DNA of 7,378 nucleotides from Gemmatimonadota bacterium. Its GTDB lineage: Bacteria; Gemmatimonadota; Gemmatimonadetes; Gemmatimonadales; GWC2-71-9. Where the stretch lies: positions 1 through 7,378 of the forward strand of contig QHTS01000182.1 of NCBI GenBank assembly GCA_003220905.1, written 5' to 3'. This document shows positions 1 through 4,108 of this stretch, one piece after another. The notes below the pieces were generated by a model. That model did no database searches, was not told the origin of the DNA, and worked only from the letters and a program-made list of their open reading frames with translations. Both the position numbers and the translations under genes were made by a program. Within the stretch, counting starts at the first letter, position 1, and every line of letters starts with the position of its first letter.

Positions 1-344
1 AGTGCCTCCGCAGTCGCGGGGCCGATCGCCGCGACCGCCGCGCGCGCCACGTCGCGGGGCGAGAGGTCCCACTCCGGCAGCCGGTCACACACAACCTGCA
101 CGGCGTTCTGACTGGTGAAGACGATCCAGTCGTACGGCGGGACGCGGCTGAGCGCGGCGCGGAGCGCGGCGAGATCGGTGAGCGGCGCGATGCGGATCGT
201 CGGTGCGGCGACGACCTCGGCGCCGAGCGCCTCCAGCTCCCGCACGAGGTCGCCCGCCTGCTCGCGCGCGCGGGTGACCGCGATGCGCCGGCCCGCGAGC
301 GGGTGGGCGCGGGCGGGACCCGGCGGGCGCGGCGTGTGTGACAT
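1..344 (-). CDS. hemD: uroporphyrinogen-III synthase, N-terminal part (partial at left edge)
   Basis: This enzyme cyclises hydroxymethylbilane with inversion of ring D to give uroporphyrinogen III, the branch point for heme, siroheme and cobalamin, in the cytoplasm. The visible 114 residues start at ATG 344-342 and remain open to the window edge. They show the HemD pattern: a first strand GRRIAVTRAREQA at about residues 18-30, then APTIRIAP at 47-54, YDWIVFTSQNAV at 71-82, and AAIGPATAEA at 105-114. The usual family length is about 250 residues, so more than half lies outside the window. The first 17 residues are a Pro/Ala/Arg-rich extension before the conserved core. No Shine-Dalgarno is visible; the start sits on the edge of a palindrome shared with the divergent TPR gene. 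A HemD domain fused to a methyltransferase cannot be excluded, because the C-terminus is not visible. Confidence 0.9.
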   Translation of the reverse strand, partial: MSHTPRPPGPARAHPLAGRRIAVTRAREQAGDLVRELEALGAEVVAAPTIRIAPLTDLAALRAALSRVPPYDWIVFTSQNAVQVVCDRLPEWDLSPRDVARAAVAAIGPATAEA

Positions 345-360
345 AGATTGGTGCAATCTA
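344..360. promoter_or_regulatory. perfect palindrome between divergent hemD and TPR gene, possible bidirectional promoter
   Basis: TAGATTG-GTG-CAATCTA is a 7-bp perfect inverted repeat with a 3-nt centre. It fills almost the whole gap between the two divergent start codons (ATG at 344-342 on minus, ATG at 363 on plus). Each arm begins with TAGATT, a TANNNT hexamer resembling a sigma-70 -10 box (4 of 6 matches to TATAAT), read outward on each strand. That would give leaders of only a few nucleotides. No good -35 box is seen on either side. A repressor operator is an equally valid reading. Confidence 0.35.
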
Positions 361-362
361 CA

Positions 363-947
363 ATGCTCCGCTCCCTGCGCTCCGCGCTCGCGCGCTTCGC
401 CGTGCGGCGGGCGGCCGCCTGTCAACGCGACGCACCCAAGCGCGCCGACCTGTGGCTGCGGCTCGGCTGCGCGGTCGCCCCGACGTTCGCGGAATCCCAT
501 CCAGCGCTGGTGCGGTTGCGGCGCGCCATCGAAGACCGCTGGGGCGCGGTGGCCGCGGCGCAGGAAGCGGCGCAGCGCTTCCCCGCGAATCCCGACGCCT
601 GGATGCTGCTGGGGGAGGCCTGGCTTATGGTCTTCCGCCAGCAGGACGCGCTCGTGGCGTACGAGCAGGTGCTCACGCTGGAGGAGCGTCCGGATGCCGC
701 GCTCGCGGCGGGCGATCTGTATCGCCGCGCCGGTCGCCACGCCGACGCGGCGGCGCGGTTCGCCCGCGCGTACGCGGCCGGCGGCGGTGCCGAGGCGCTG
801 CGGCTCAACGCCCAAGCGCTGTTCCTGGCGGGCGACTTGCGCGCCGCCGACGAAGCGCTGCACCTCTGGGCCACGCAGGTTCCCGACGGGCTGGCACGCC
901 TGTCCGAGGCGCGCGCCGCATTGTTCCCGGAGAAGCGCGGCGACTAA
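363..947 (+). CDS. TPR-like helical-repeat protein, function unknown
   Basis: A 194-residue, Ala/Arg-rich, entirely helical-looking protein. TPR-type units are recognisable at about residues 77-110 (NPDAWMLLGEAW..., ...ALVAYEQVLTLEER), 111-144 (PDAALAAGDLYRRAGRHADAAARFARAY...) and a degenerate third at 145-175. There is no signal peptide and no convincing membrane span, so it is probably cytoplasmic; the N-terminus is basic (LRSLRSALARFAVRR). I chose ATG 363 because the in-frame TTG 348 and GTG 351 lie inside the palindrome and add nothing family-like; no start has a visible Shine-Dalgarno. It is divergent from hemD, and its stop TAA overlaps the stop of ccmD on the other strand. TPR proteins often act as protein-interaction scaffolds, and CcmH/CcmI-type TPR domains take part in cytochrome c maturation, but those are membrane-anchored. 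A Ccm role here is only a positional guess. Confidence 0.75.
   Translation: MLRSLRSALARFAVRRAAACQRDAPKRADLWLRLGCAVAPTFAESHPALVRLRRAIEDRWGAVAAAQEAAQRFPANPDAWMLLGEAWLMVFRQQDALVAYEQVLTLEERPDAALAAGDLYRRAGRHADAAARFARAYAAGGGAEALRLNAQALFLAGDLRAADEALHLWATQVPDGLARLSEARAALFPEKRGD
944..947. other. overlapping convergent stop codons
   Basis: CTAA on the plus strand serves both genes: TAA at 945-947 ends the plus-strand TPR gene, and the complement of CTA at 944-946 (TAG) ends ccmD. I see no hairpin or T-tract suited to termination on either side, so the two transcripts probably run into each other. Confidence 0.85.
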
Positions 948-1045
948 GGCTTGTTGGCGCGGCGGTACAGGGAAACTGCGTACGCGATCAAAATGACCGC
1001 CGTCACGATGTACGCCGCCACCGCGTAGCCGGCGTTCTGGGGCAC
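944..1045 (-). CDS. ccmD: CcmD-like small membrane protein
   Basis: A 33-residue open frame starting at GTG 1045-1043, one base after the ccmC stop (1049-1047), and ending in TAG at 946-944. The protein begins MPQNAGYAVAAYIVTAVILI and continues AYAVSLYRRANKP. It has one hydrophobic segment at residues 9-27 followed by a basic RR end, the expected CcmD plan of a periplasmic N-terminus, one span and a basic cytoplasmic tail. CcmD is needed in System I for release of holo-CcmE from the CcmABC complex. Position directly after ccmC, the length and the aromatic-rich span (Y at 7, 12, 22 and 27) support the call. GTG is the only reasonable start in this frame. Its stop overlaps the stop of the convergent TPR gene. 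Automated callers may miss a gene this short. Confidence 0.8.
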   Translation of the reverse strand: MPQNAGYAVAAYIVTAVILIAYAVSLYRRANKP

Positions 1046-1046
1046 G

Positions 1047-1733
1047 TCAGACAGGGCCGGCCTCCGGGCTCCCCCCGCGCTGCGCGTCGCGCGCGAGCGA
1101 CAAGGCGTAACGCTGCGTCACGAATCCCACGTACAACAGCGTGAACGCCGTCAGGGAAAAGAGCCACGTCGCCAGCATGCTGCTCGGCAATGACGGCGCG
1201 CTCGGCTTCAGGATGATAGGCTGGGGATGCAGCGTGCGGAACAGGAAGACGCTCAGGTGGATGAAGGGCACCAGACACATCCCGCAGATGCCGAGCACAG
1301 CGGCGTAGCGGGCGCGGAGCCCCGGATCCCGCACGGCCCCGCGCACGAGAAGATATCCCACGTACAGGAAGAAGAGGAACAGGGTGGACGTGAGCCGGGC
1401 ATCCCAGGTCCACCACGTCCCCCAGATCGGCTTCCCCCAGATGGGGCCGGTCGTCAGCACGATGGTCGCGAACACCGTGCCCACCTCCGCCGACGCTTCG
1501 GCGAACCGGTCCAGCCGCGGATCCTTCAGGAACAGGTAGAAGGTCCCCGCCAAGCCCACGAGGATCATCGCCGCCTCGGTCCAGAGCGCGGCGGGCACGT
1601 GCAGATAGAAGATCTTCTGCGCGGGCCCCTGCAACCGCTCCACCGGCGTGAACGCCAGCGCCCGAACGTACACGGCGGCGACGCACACCAGCGCGACCAG
1701 CGTGATCCGACGACCCTTGTGCGCCAGGCTCAT
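1047..1733 (-). CDS. ccmC: heme exporter/handling protein CcmC
   Basis: CcmC belongs to the heme-handling protein family. It presents heme on the periplasmic face of the inner membrane and loads it onto the chaperone CcmE. The 228-residue product has six hydrophobic spans (about 11-29, 49-69, 84-100, 117-134, 143-165, 186-204). It carries the tryptophan-rich WWD motif at 104-116 (WGTWWTWDARLTS) and the two candidate axial heme ligands, His45 (YLHVPAALW) and His159 (PFIHLSVF). Length is normal for the family (about 220-250). ATG 1733-1731 overlaps the ccmB stop in ATGA, the usual sign of translational coupling. Its stop is 1 nt before ccmD. The related CcsA/ResC family of System II shares the WWD motif, but the length and the ccmAB neighbours favour CcmC. 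Confidence 0.96.
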   Translation of the reverse strand: MSLAHKGRRITLVALVCVAAVYVRALAFTPVERLQGPAQKIFYLHVPAALWTEAAMILVGLAGTFYLFLKDPRLDRFAEASAEVGTVFATIVLTTGPIWGKPIWGTWWTWDARLTSTLFLFFLYVGYLLVRGAVRDPGLRARYAAVLGICGMCLVPFIHLSVFLFRTLHPQPIILKPSAPSLPSSMLATWLFSLTAFTLLYVGFVTQRYALSLARDAQRGGSPEAGPV

Positions 1734-2410
1734 TCGTCCACCGTAAAGCGAAACAGGAAGCTCGCGAGCGACACGAACACGATGTCGTAAGCGGCGAGCA
1801 ACTTAAGGTACCCCACCGCCTCGCTCAAGGGACGCCCCCCGAGGAGCCGCGCCGTGACCTGCACGGCACCGATGAGCGGGGGGACCAGGAACGGCAACAG
1901 AATCACCACGAGGAGCAGCTCGGCGAACCGGGTTCGAATCACGAGGGCGCTGAACAGCGTTCCCACCGCGACGAACCCGAGCGTCGCGAGCGCGATGACT
2001 CCGATGAGCGGGACCAGCACGCGACCCACGGGCACGTCGAAGAACAGGACGAACAGCGGCAGCCCGACGCCTTCCACCACCGCCACGAACACCAGATTCG
2101 CGATCAGCTTGCCCCAGTAGAGGCTGGTGCGGCTGAGCGGCGACACCAGGAGCCCCTCGAGCGCCTGGTTTTCGAGCTCGAGCTGGAAGGCGCGGTTCAG
2201 GGCGAGCATCGCGGCGAACGTGAACGTCACCCAGAGAATGGTCGGGGCGAGATCGATGGTGGGGACGGCCGTGGGGTCGCGTCCGAAGTTGAACACCGTG
2301 AGGACGAGCGCGGTGAACACCACGGCCGAGATGAGGGCCGTGCGCGTGCGGAACTCGAGCACCAGGTCTTTACGCGCCACCGTCCACGCCTGCACGAGCA
2401 GTTCACCCAT
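1730..2410 (-). CDS. ccmB: heme ABC exporter permease CcmB
   Basis: CcmB is the membrane subunit that, with CcmA, uses ATP to release holo-CcmE from the CcmABCD complex in System I. The 226-residue protein starts at ATG 2410-2408, inside the end of ccmA (ATGGGTGA, an 8-nt overlap). It has about six spans (24-41, 54-72, 102-124, 131-154, 163-185, 203-221). Family-like segments include ARKDLVLEFRTR (12-23), the ENQALEGLLVSPLSR stretch (80-94), LPFLVPPLIGA (172-182) and YDIVFVSLASFLF near the C-terminus. The frame is open upstream to 2587, but residues encoded there look nothing like CcmB and come from the overlapping ccmA sequence, so the internal ATG is the right start. Length matches the family (about 220). 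Confidence 0.95.
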   Translation of the reverse strand: MGELLVQAWTVARKDLVLEFRTRTALISAVVFTALVLTVFNFGRDPTAVPTIDLAPTILWVTFTFAAMLALNRAFQLELENQALEGLLVSPLSRTSLYWGKLIANLVFVAVVEGVGLPLFVLFFDVPVGRVLVPLIGVIALATLGFVAVGTLFSALVIRTRFAELLLVVILLPFLVPPLIGAVQVTARLLGGRPLSEAVGYLKLLAAYDIVFVSLASFLFRFTVDE

Positions 2411-3110
2411 CGACCACCGCCCGCCGGTACGCCTCGGCGATCTCGGCGGGCCCCCGCCCGCCCCGCGGCGCGAAATGGACGAACCGTCCGCGACGCTGGA
2501 ACGCCACGTCGGTCGCGAGCTCGACCCCCTCGTCCACGTTGTGCGTCGCCAGCACGAGCACGCGGCCCCCCCCCGCCGCACCGCCAACGCGCAGCTCCCC
2601 GAGGAGCGCCCGGAGCTCGGCCGCCGCGGCGAGATCGAGCCCCGTGAACGGCTCGTCGAGGAGCAGGACAGACGGATCGTGAATCAGGGCCTTGGCGATC
2701 GCCGCTCGCTGCGCCAGACCCCGGGAGAGCGACCACACCGGCTGATCCGCCCGACGGGCCATGCCGAGACGCCCGAGCACCTCGGCGGCGCGGGGACCGC
2801 GGCGCGCGGCGGGCACCCCGTAGAGCGCCGCCCAGAAGAGCAGGTTCTCGCGTACTGTGAGGTGCTCGTAGAGGTGGGATTGGTGGCCGATCCAACCGAT
2901 GGCGCGCCGCCCGCCGGTCACATGCACTGACCCCACCTGGGGGTGGATCAGACCCGCGAGCACCTTGAGGAGTGTGGTCTTGCCCGCGCCGTTCGGCCCG
3001 AAGATCGCGAGCGTCTGGCCCGACGTGAGGTCGAAGGACACGCCGTCGAGCGCGACCACCTGTCCCCTGCCCTCACCGAAGGCGTGCCGCAGGCCCTCAG
3101 CCGAGAGCAT
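2403..3110 (-). CDS. ccmA: heme ABC exporter ATPase CcmA
   Basis: Cytoplasmic ATP-binding subunit of the CcmAB(CD) complex. The 235-residue protein carries a full nucleotide-binding domain: Walker A GPNGAGKTT at 38-46, Q-loop Gln77 (GHQSHL), ABC signature LSRGLAQR at 128-135, Walker B VLLLDEP at 148-154, D-loop near 159, and switch His190 (ATHN). The GHQSHLYEHLTVRENLLFW segment resembles CcmA rather than general export ATPases. A Gly/Ala-rich stretch at 174-183 is encoded partly by a run of nine G. ATG 3110 lies within the last codons of the response regulator (14-nt overlap) and has no clear Shine-Dalgarno, so translation probably depends on upstream ribosomes. Length is slightly above the usual 200-220, owing to the Gly-rich loop and the C-terminal tail. 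Confidence 0.95.
   Translation of the reverse strand: MLSAEGLRHAFGEGRGQVVALDGVSFDLTSGQTLAIFGPNGAGKTTLLKVLAGLIHPQVGSVHVTGGRRAIGWIGHQSHLYEHLTVRENLLFWAALYGVPAARRGPRAAEVLGRLGMARRADQPVWSLSRGLAQRAAIAKALIHDPSVLLLDEPFTGLDLAAAAELRALLGELRVGGAAGGGRVLVLATHNVDEGVELATDVAFQRRGRFVHFAPRGGRGPAEIAEAYRRAVVDG
2566..2574 (-). repeat. nine-G homopolymer inside ccmA
   Basis: Nine consecutive C on the plus strand, that is G9 in the coding strand of ccmA, encode part of the Ala-Gly-Gly-Gly loop just before the strand leading to the switch His. It is the longest single-base run I see in the window. A one-base change would frameshift ccmA before its H-loop. Loss of one G would put translation into the ccmB frame, which is open from 2587 to 1730. 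Confidence 0.9.
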
Positions 3111-3471
3111 CGATGCGGGCGGCGAGATCTTCCAGGTCGAACGGCTTGACGAGGTACCCCGAGTGGCCGAGGTCCAGCACGTTGATGAGCGGCTCCATGC
3201 TCACGTACGAGGTTGTGACGATCACGGGGAGCGAAGGCTGCGACTGACGGATCTCTTGCAGCAGGGTGATACCGTCGGTGTCGGGCAGTCGGAGATCGAG
3301 CACCAGCACTTCGGGGTGGAACTCGTCCATCTGGCGGCGAGCCTCGCTCCCGCTCGCGGCGAAGGCCAGGTGGTAGCGTTCGGCGAAGAATCGCCGATAG
3401 GTCCGCCGCAGCGTCGACTCGTCCTCGACGAACAGCACTTTGCGCCGCGGGCCGAGGGTGGGGGACCCCAT
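3097..3471 (-). CDS. single-domain response regulator (CheY-like receiver)
   Basis: A stand-alone receiver of 124 residues with no output domain. The phosphorylation machinery looks complete: acidic pair Glu16-Asp17 (VLFVEDE), phospho-acceptor Asp59 at the end of VLVLDL (55-60), Thr86/Thr87 in PVIVTTSY, and Lys109 in YLVKPFD. Such proteins receive phosphate from a histidine kinase and act by protein contact, as CheY or Spo0F do. The partner kinase is not in the window. Start ATG 3471-3469 has no Shine-Dalgarno; TATATT lies 8 nt upstream and could be the -10 of a leaderless transcript. The last 14 nt overlap ccmA, and the STAS gene ends 33 nt upstream, so it probably belongs to the same transcription unit as the ccm genes. 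DNA binding is not expected. Confidence 0.92.
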   Translation of the reverse strand: MGSPTLGPRRKVLFVEDESTLRRTYRRFFAERYHLAFAASGSEARRQMDEFHPEVLVLDLRLPDTDGITLLQEIRQSQPSLPVIVTTSYVSMEPLINVLDLGHSGYLVKPFDLEDLAARIDALG

Positions 3472-3497
3472 GGGGGGCCAATATATGCGGGTCCCCC
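3460..3497. repeat. inverted repeat around the response-regulator start codon
   Basis: GGGGGACCC at 3460-3468 and GGGTCCCCC at 3489-3497 form a perfect 9-bp inverted repeat around a 20-nt loop. In the minus-strand transcript the regulator ATG (3471-3469) lies at the 3' end of that loop, next to the stem. A second, competing palindrome CCCCATGGGG (3466-3475) includes the start codon itself. There is no T-tract, so a simple terminator is unlikely. An RNA structure that limits translation initiation, or a protein site, is possible. Confidence 0.5.
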
Positions 3498-3507
3498 CCG
3501 CCGTCTA
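3480..3507 (-). promoter_or_regulatory. possible internal promoter for response regulator and ccm genes
   Basis: On the minus strand, TAGACG (3507-3502, 4 of 6 matches to TTGACA) is followed after 16 nt by TATATT (3485-3480, 5 of 6 matches to TATAAT). The -35 candidate overlaps the stop codon of the STAS gene. Transcription would begin about 2 nt before the regulator ATG, consistent with the absent Shine-Dalgarno. The match is suggestive only. Confidence 0.3.
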
Positions 3508-3825
3508 CGGGCGACTCAGCGGGCCGCTCTCCAGCTCGAACAGGTCGTCGAGCTTGGTCAGCACCAGCAGGAATCGCAGCTCCTCGTTGGCCCCGCGCAG
3601 GCACACCGTCAGTCGGCGCTCCGCGGCCTTCCGCTGGATCAACATCAGGGCACCGAGGCCCGCGCTGTCGATCTGGCGTGTGCCCGCGAGGTCGATGACC
3701 AGACGCCCGGCACCCTCCGCCAGCTGTTCCAGCAGCTCGGTGGCCGCACGGCGGAACGCCGTACGTGAGTCGAGCCCCAGCTCCTCGGGCGCGGCCAAGA
3801 CTTTCTCGCTCGGACGCATGGACAT
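3505..3825 (-). CDS. STAS-domain protein, anti-sigma factor antagonist type
   Basis: A 106-residue single STAS domain of the SpoIIAA/RsbV type. These proteins work in partner switching: the dephosphorylated form binds an anti-sigma kinase and frees its target, and phosphorylation of a conserved Ser reverses this. The strand-turn-helix with the phospho-acceptor is intact: LVIDLAGTRQIDSAGLGAL at about residues 42-60, with Ser54. The family's alternating strands and helices follow (RLTVCLRGANEELRFLLVL). I chose ATG 3825-3823 because GGAGGAG lies 9 nt upstream; the in-frame GTG at 3843 would put that Shine-Dalgarno inside the gene. No anti-sigma kinase, phosphatase or sigma factor is in the window. 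An MlaB-like (lipid-transport) STAS role is a less likely alternative. It is the first gene of the unit leading into ccmABCD. Confidence 0.88.
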   Translation of the reverse strand: MSMRPSEKVLAAPEELGLDSRTAFRRAATELLEQLAEGAGRLVIDLAGTRQIDSAGLGALMLIQRKAAERRLTVCLRGANEELRFLLVLTKLDDLFELESGPLSRP

Positions 3826-3834
3826 GGTCACCAG

Positions 3835-3841
3835 CTCCTCC
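3835..3841 (-). promoter_or_regulatory. Shine-Dalgarno of the STAS gene
   Basis: GGAGGAG on the minus strand, 9 nt before ATG 3825. It decides the start against the upstream GTG at 3843 and is the only strong ribosome-binding site in the minus-strand unit. Confidence 0.7.
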
Positions 3842-3888
3842 ACAGTCGGCTCCAGTAGGTCACCGGCCGGAGGTTATGCGACTCCGAT

Positions 3889-3916
3889 GCCATACAGCTA
3901 AGCTGCGGGCCGTCAA
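3889..3916 (-). promoter_or_regulatory. candidate promoter of the STAS-regulator-ccm unit
   Basis: Minus-strand TTGACG (3916-3911, 5 of 6 matches to the -35 consensus), a 16-nt spacer, then TATGGC (3894-3889, 3 of 6 matches to the -10). A second -35-like TTGACA (3927-3922) lies just upstream but has no good -10 at normal spacing. The predicted start would leave a leader of roughly 55-60 nt before the STAS ATG. Confidence 0.35.
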
Positions 3917-3931
3917 CCGCTTGTCAAAGCA

Positions 3932-3949
3932 GGGTGAGGCGTCTCACCC
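3932..3949. repeat. inverted repeat upstream of the STAS promoter, possible operator
   Basis: GGGTGAG-GCGT-CTCACCC is a perfect 7-bp inverted repeat with a 4-nt centre. It lies a few bases upstream of the two -35-like boxes for the minus-strand unit, and upstream of the acs promoter region on the plus strand. It has no T-tract. The position suits an activator or repressor site for either divergent unit. Confidence 0.45.
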
Positions 3950-3998
3950 GCCCGGCTGCCGCAGACGGAATGCTTGCGGCGCAGTTTGCAAGGCCGTC

Positions 3999-4029
3999 TT
4001 GACCGCCGTCCATCCCGGGGGCATACCTT
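3999..4029 (+). promoter_or_regulatory. candidate promoter of acs
   Basis: TTGACC (3999-4004) matches the -35 consensus at 5 of 6 positions. A -10 is less clear: CATACC at 17 nt spacing, or TACCTT (4024-4029) at 19 nt. The leader to the acs ATG would be about 70-80 nt. The -10 region overlaps a bulged hairpin, so access could be regulated. Confidence 0.3.
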
Positions 4030-4061
4030 AGCGTATCCCCCTGAACACACGACATCCCGGG
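4011..4061 (+). repeat. bulged hairpin flanked by direct repeats in the acs promoter/leader
   Basis: GGGGG (4017-4021), one bulged C, ATAC (4023-4026), loop CTTAGC, then GTAT (4033-4036) and CCCCC (4037-4041) form a 9-bp stem with one bulge. CATCCCGGG occurs at 4011-4019 and again at 4053-4061, a 42-bp period, about four helical turns on the same DNA face. Each copy contains the self-complementary CCCGGG. This may be a two-site operator or a leader RNA structure. Confidence 0.4.
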
Positions 4062-4065
4062 CAAG

Positions 4066-4077
4066 TTTTGTGCAAAA
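4066..4077. repeat. small inverted repeat in the acs leader
   Basis: TTTTG-TG-CAAAA has perfect 5-bp arms and is AT-rich in an otherwise GC-rich region. It lies 17 nt upstream of the acs Shine-Dalgarno. It could be a compact operator half-site pair, but at this length chance occurrence cannot be excluded. Confidence 0.3.
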
Positions 4078-4093
4078 GGGGTCAGTGCCGGCT

Positions 4094-4099
4094 AGGAGG
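4094..4099 (+). promoter_or_regulatory. Shine-Dalgarno of acs
   Basis: AGGAGG is the full consensus, 9 nt before ATG 4109. It fixes the acs start and rules out the longer in-frame open stretch reaching back to 3974. Confidence 0.85.
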
Positions 4100-4108
4100 C
4101 AGAATCAG

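Larger units (their letters stand above)
3826..4108. other. divergent intergenic region between STAS gene and acs
   Basis: This 283-bp stretch is the longest one without a gene. It holds the candidate promoters and ribosome-binding sites of both directions, three inverted repeats and one spaced direct repeat, listed separately. The short open frames that cross it have no ribosome-binding site or recognisable protein signal, and I see no RNA gene or riboswitch that I can name. Confidence 0.7.

Noticed and set aside
115..996. 293-codon plus-strand frame overlapping hemD and the TPR gene
   Set aside because: It is low-complexity Arg/Ser/Pro/Cys translation, antisense to hemD and out of frame with the TPR repeats; a compositional shadow.
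2411..2587. Longer ccmB start at 2587
   Set aside because: The extra residues are the out-of-frame translation of ccmA (Arg/Ser/Gly-rich), whereas ATG 2410 gives a normal-length CcmB with a coupled start.
3826..3843. GTG 3843 as start of the STAS gene
   Set aside because: It would place the only strong Shine-Dalgarno (3841-3835) inside the gene; ATG 3825 has it at proper distance.
3974..4108. In-frame N-terminal extension of acs to an upstream ATG
   Set aside because: A consensus AGGAGG sits 9 nt before ATG 4109. The extension is Arg/Pro-rich, unlike any Acs N-terminus, and crosses the promoter-like elements.
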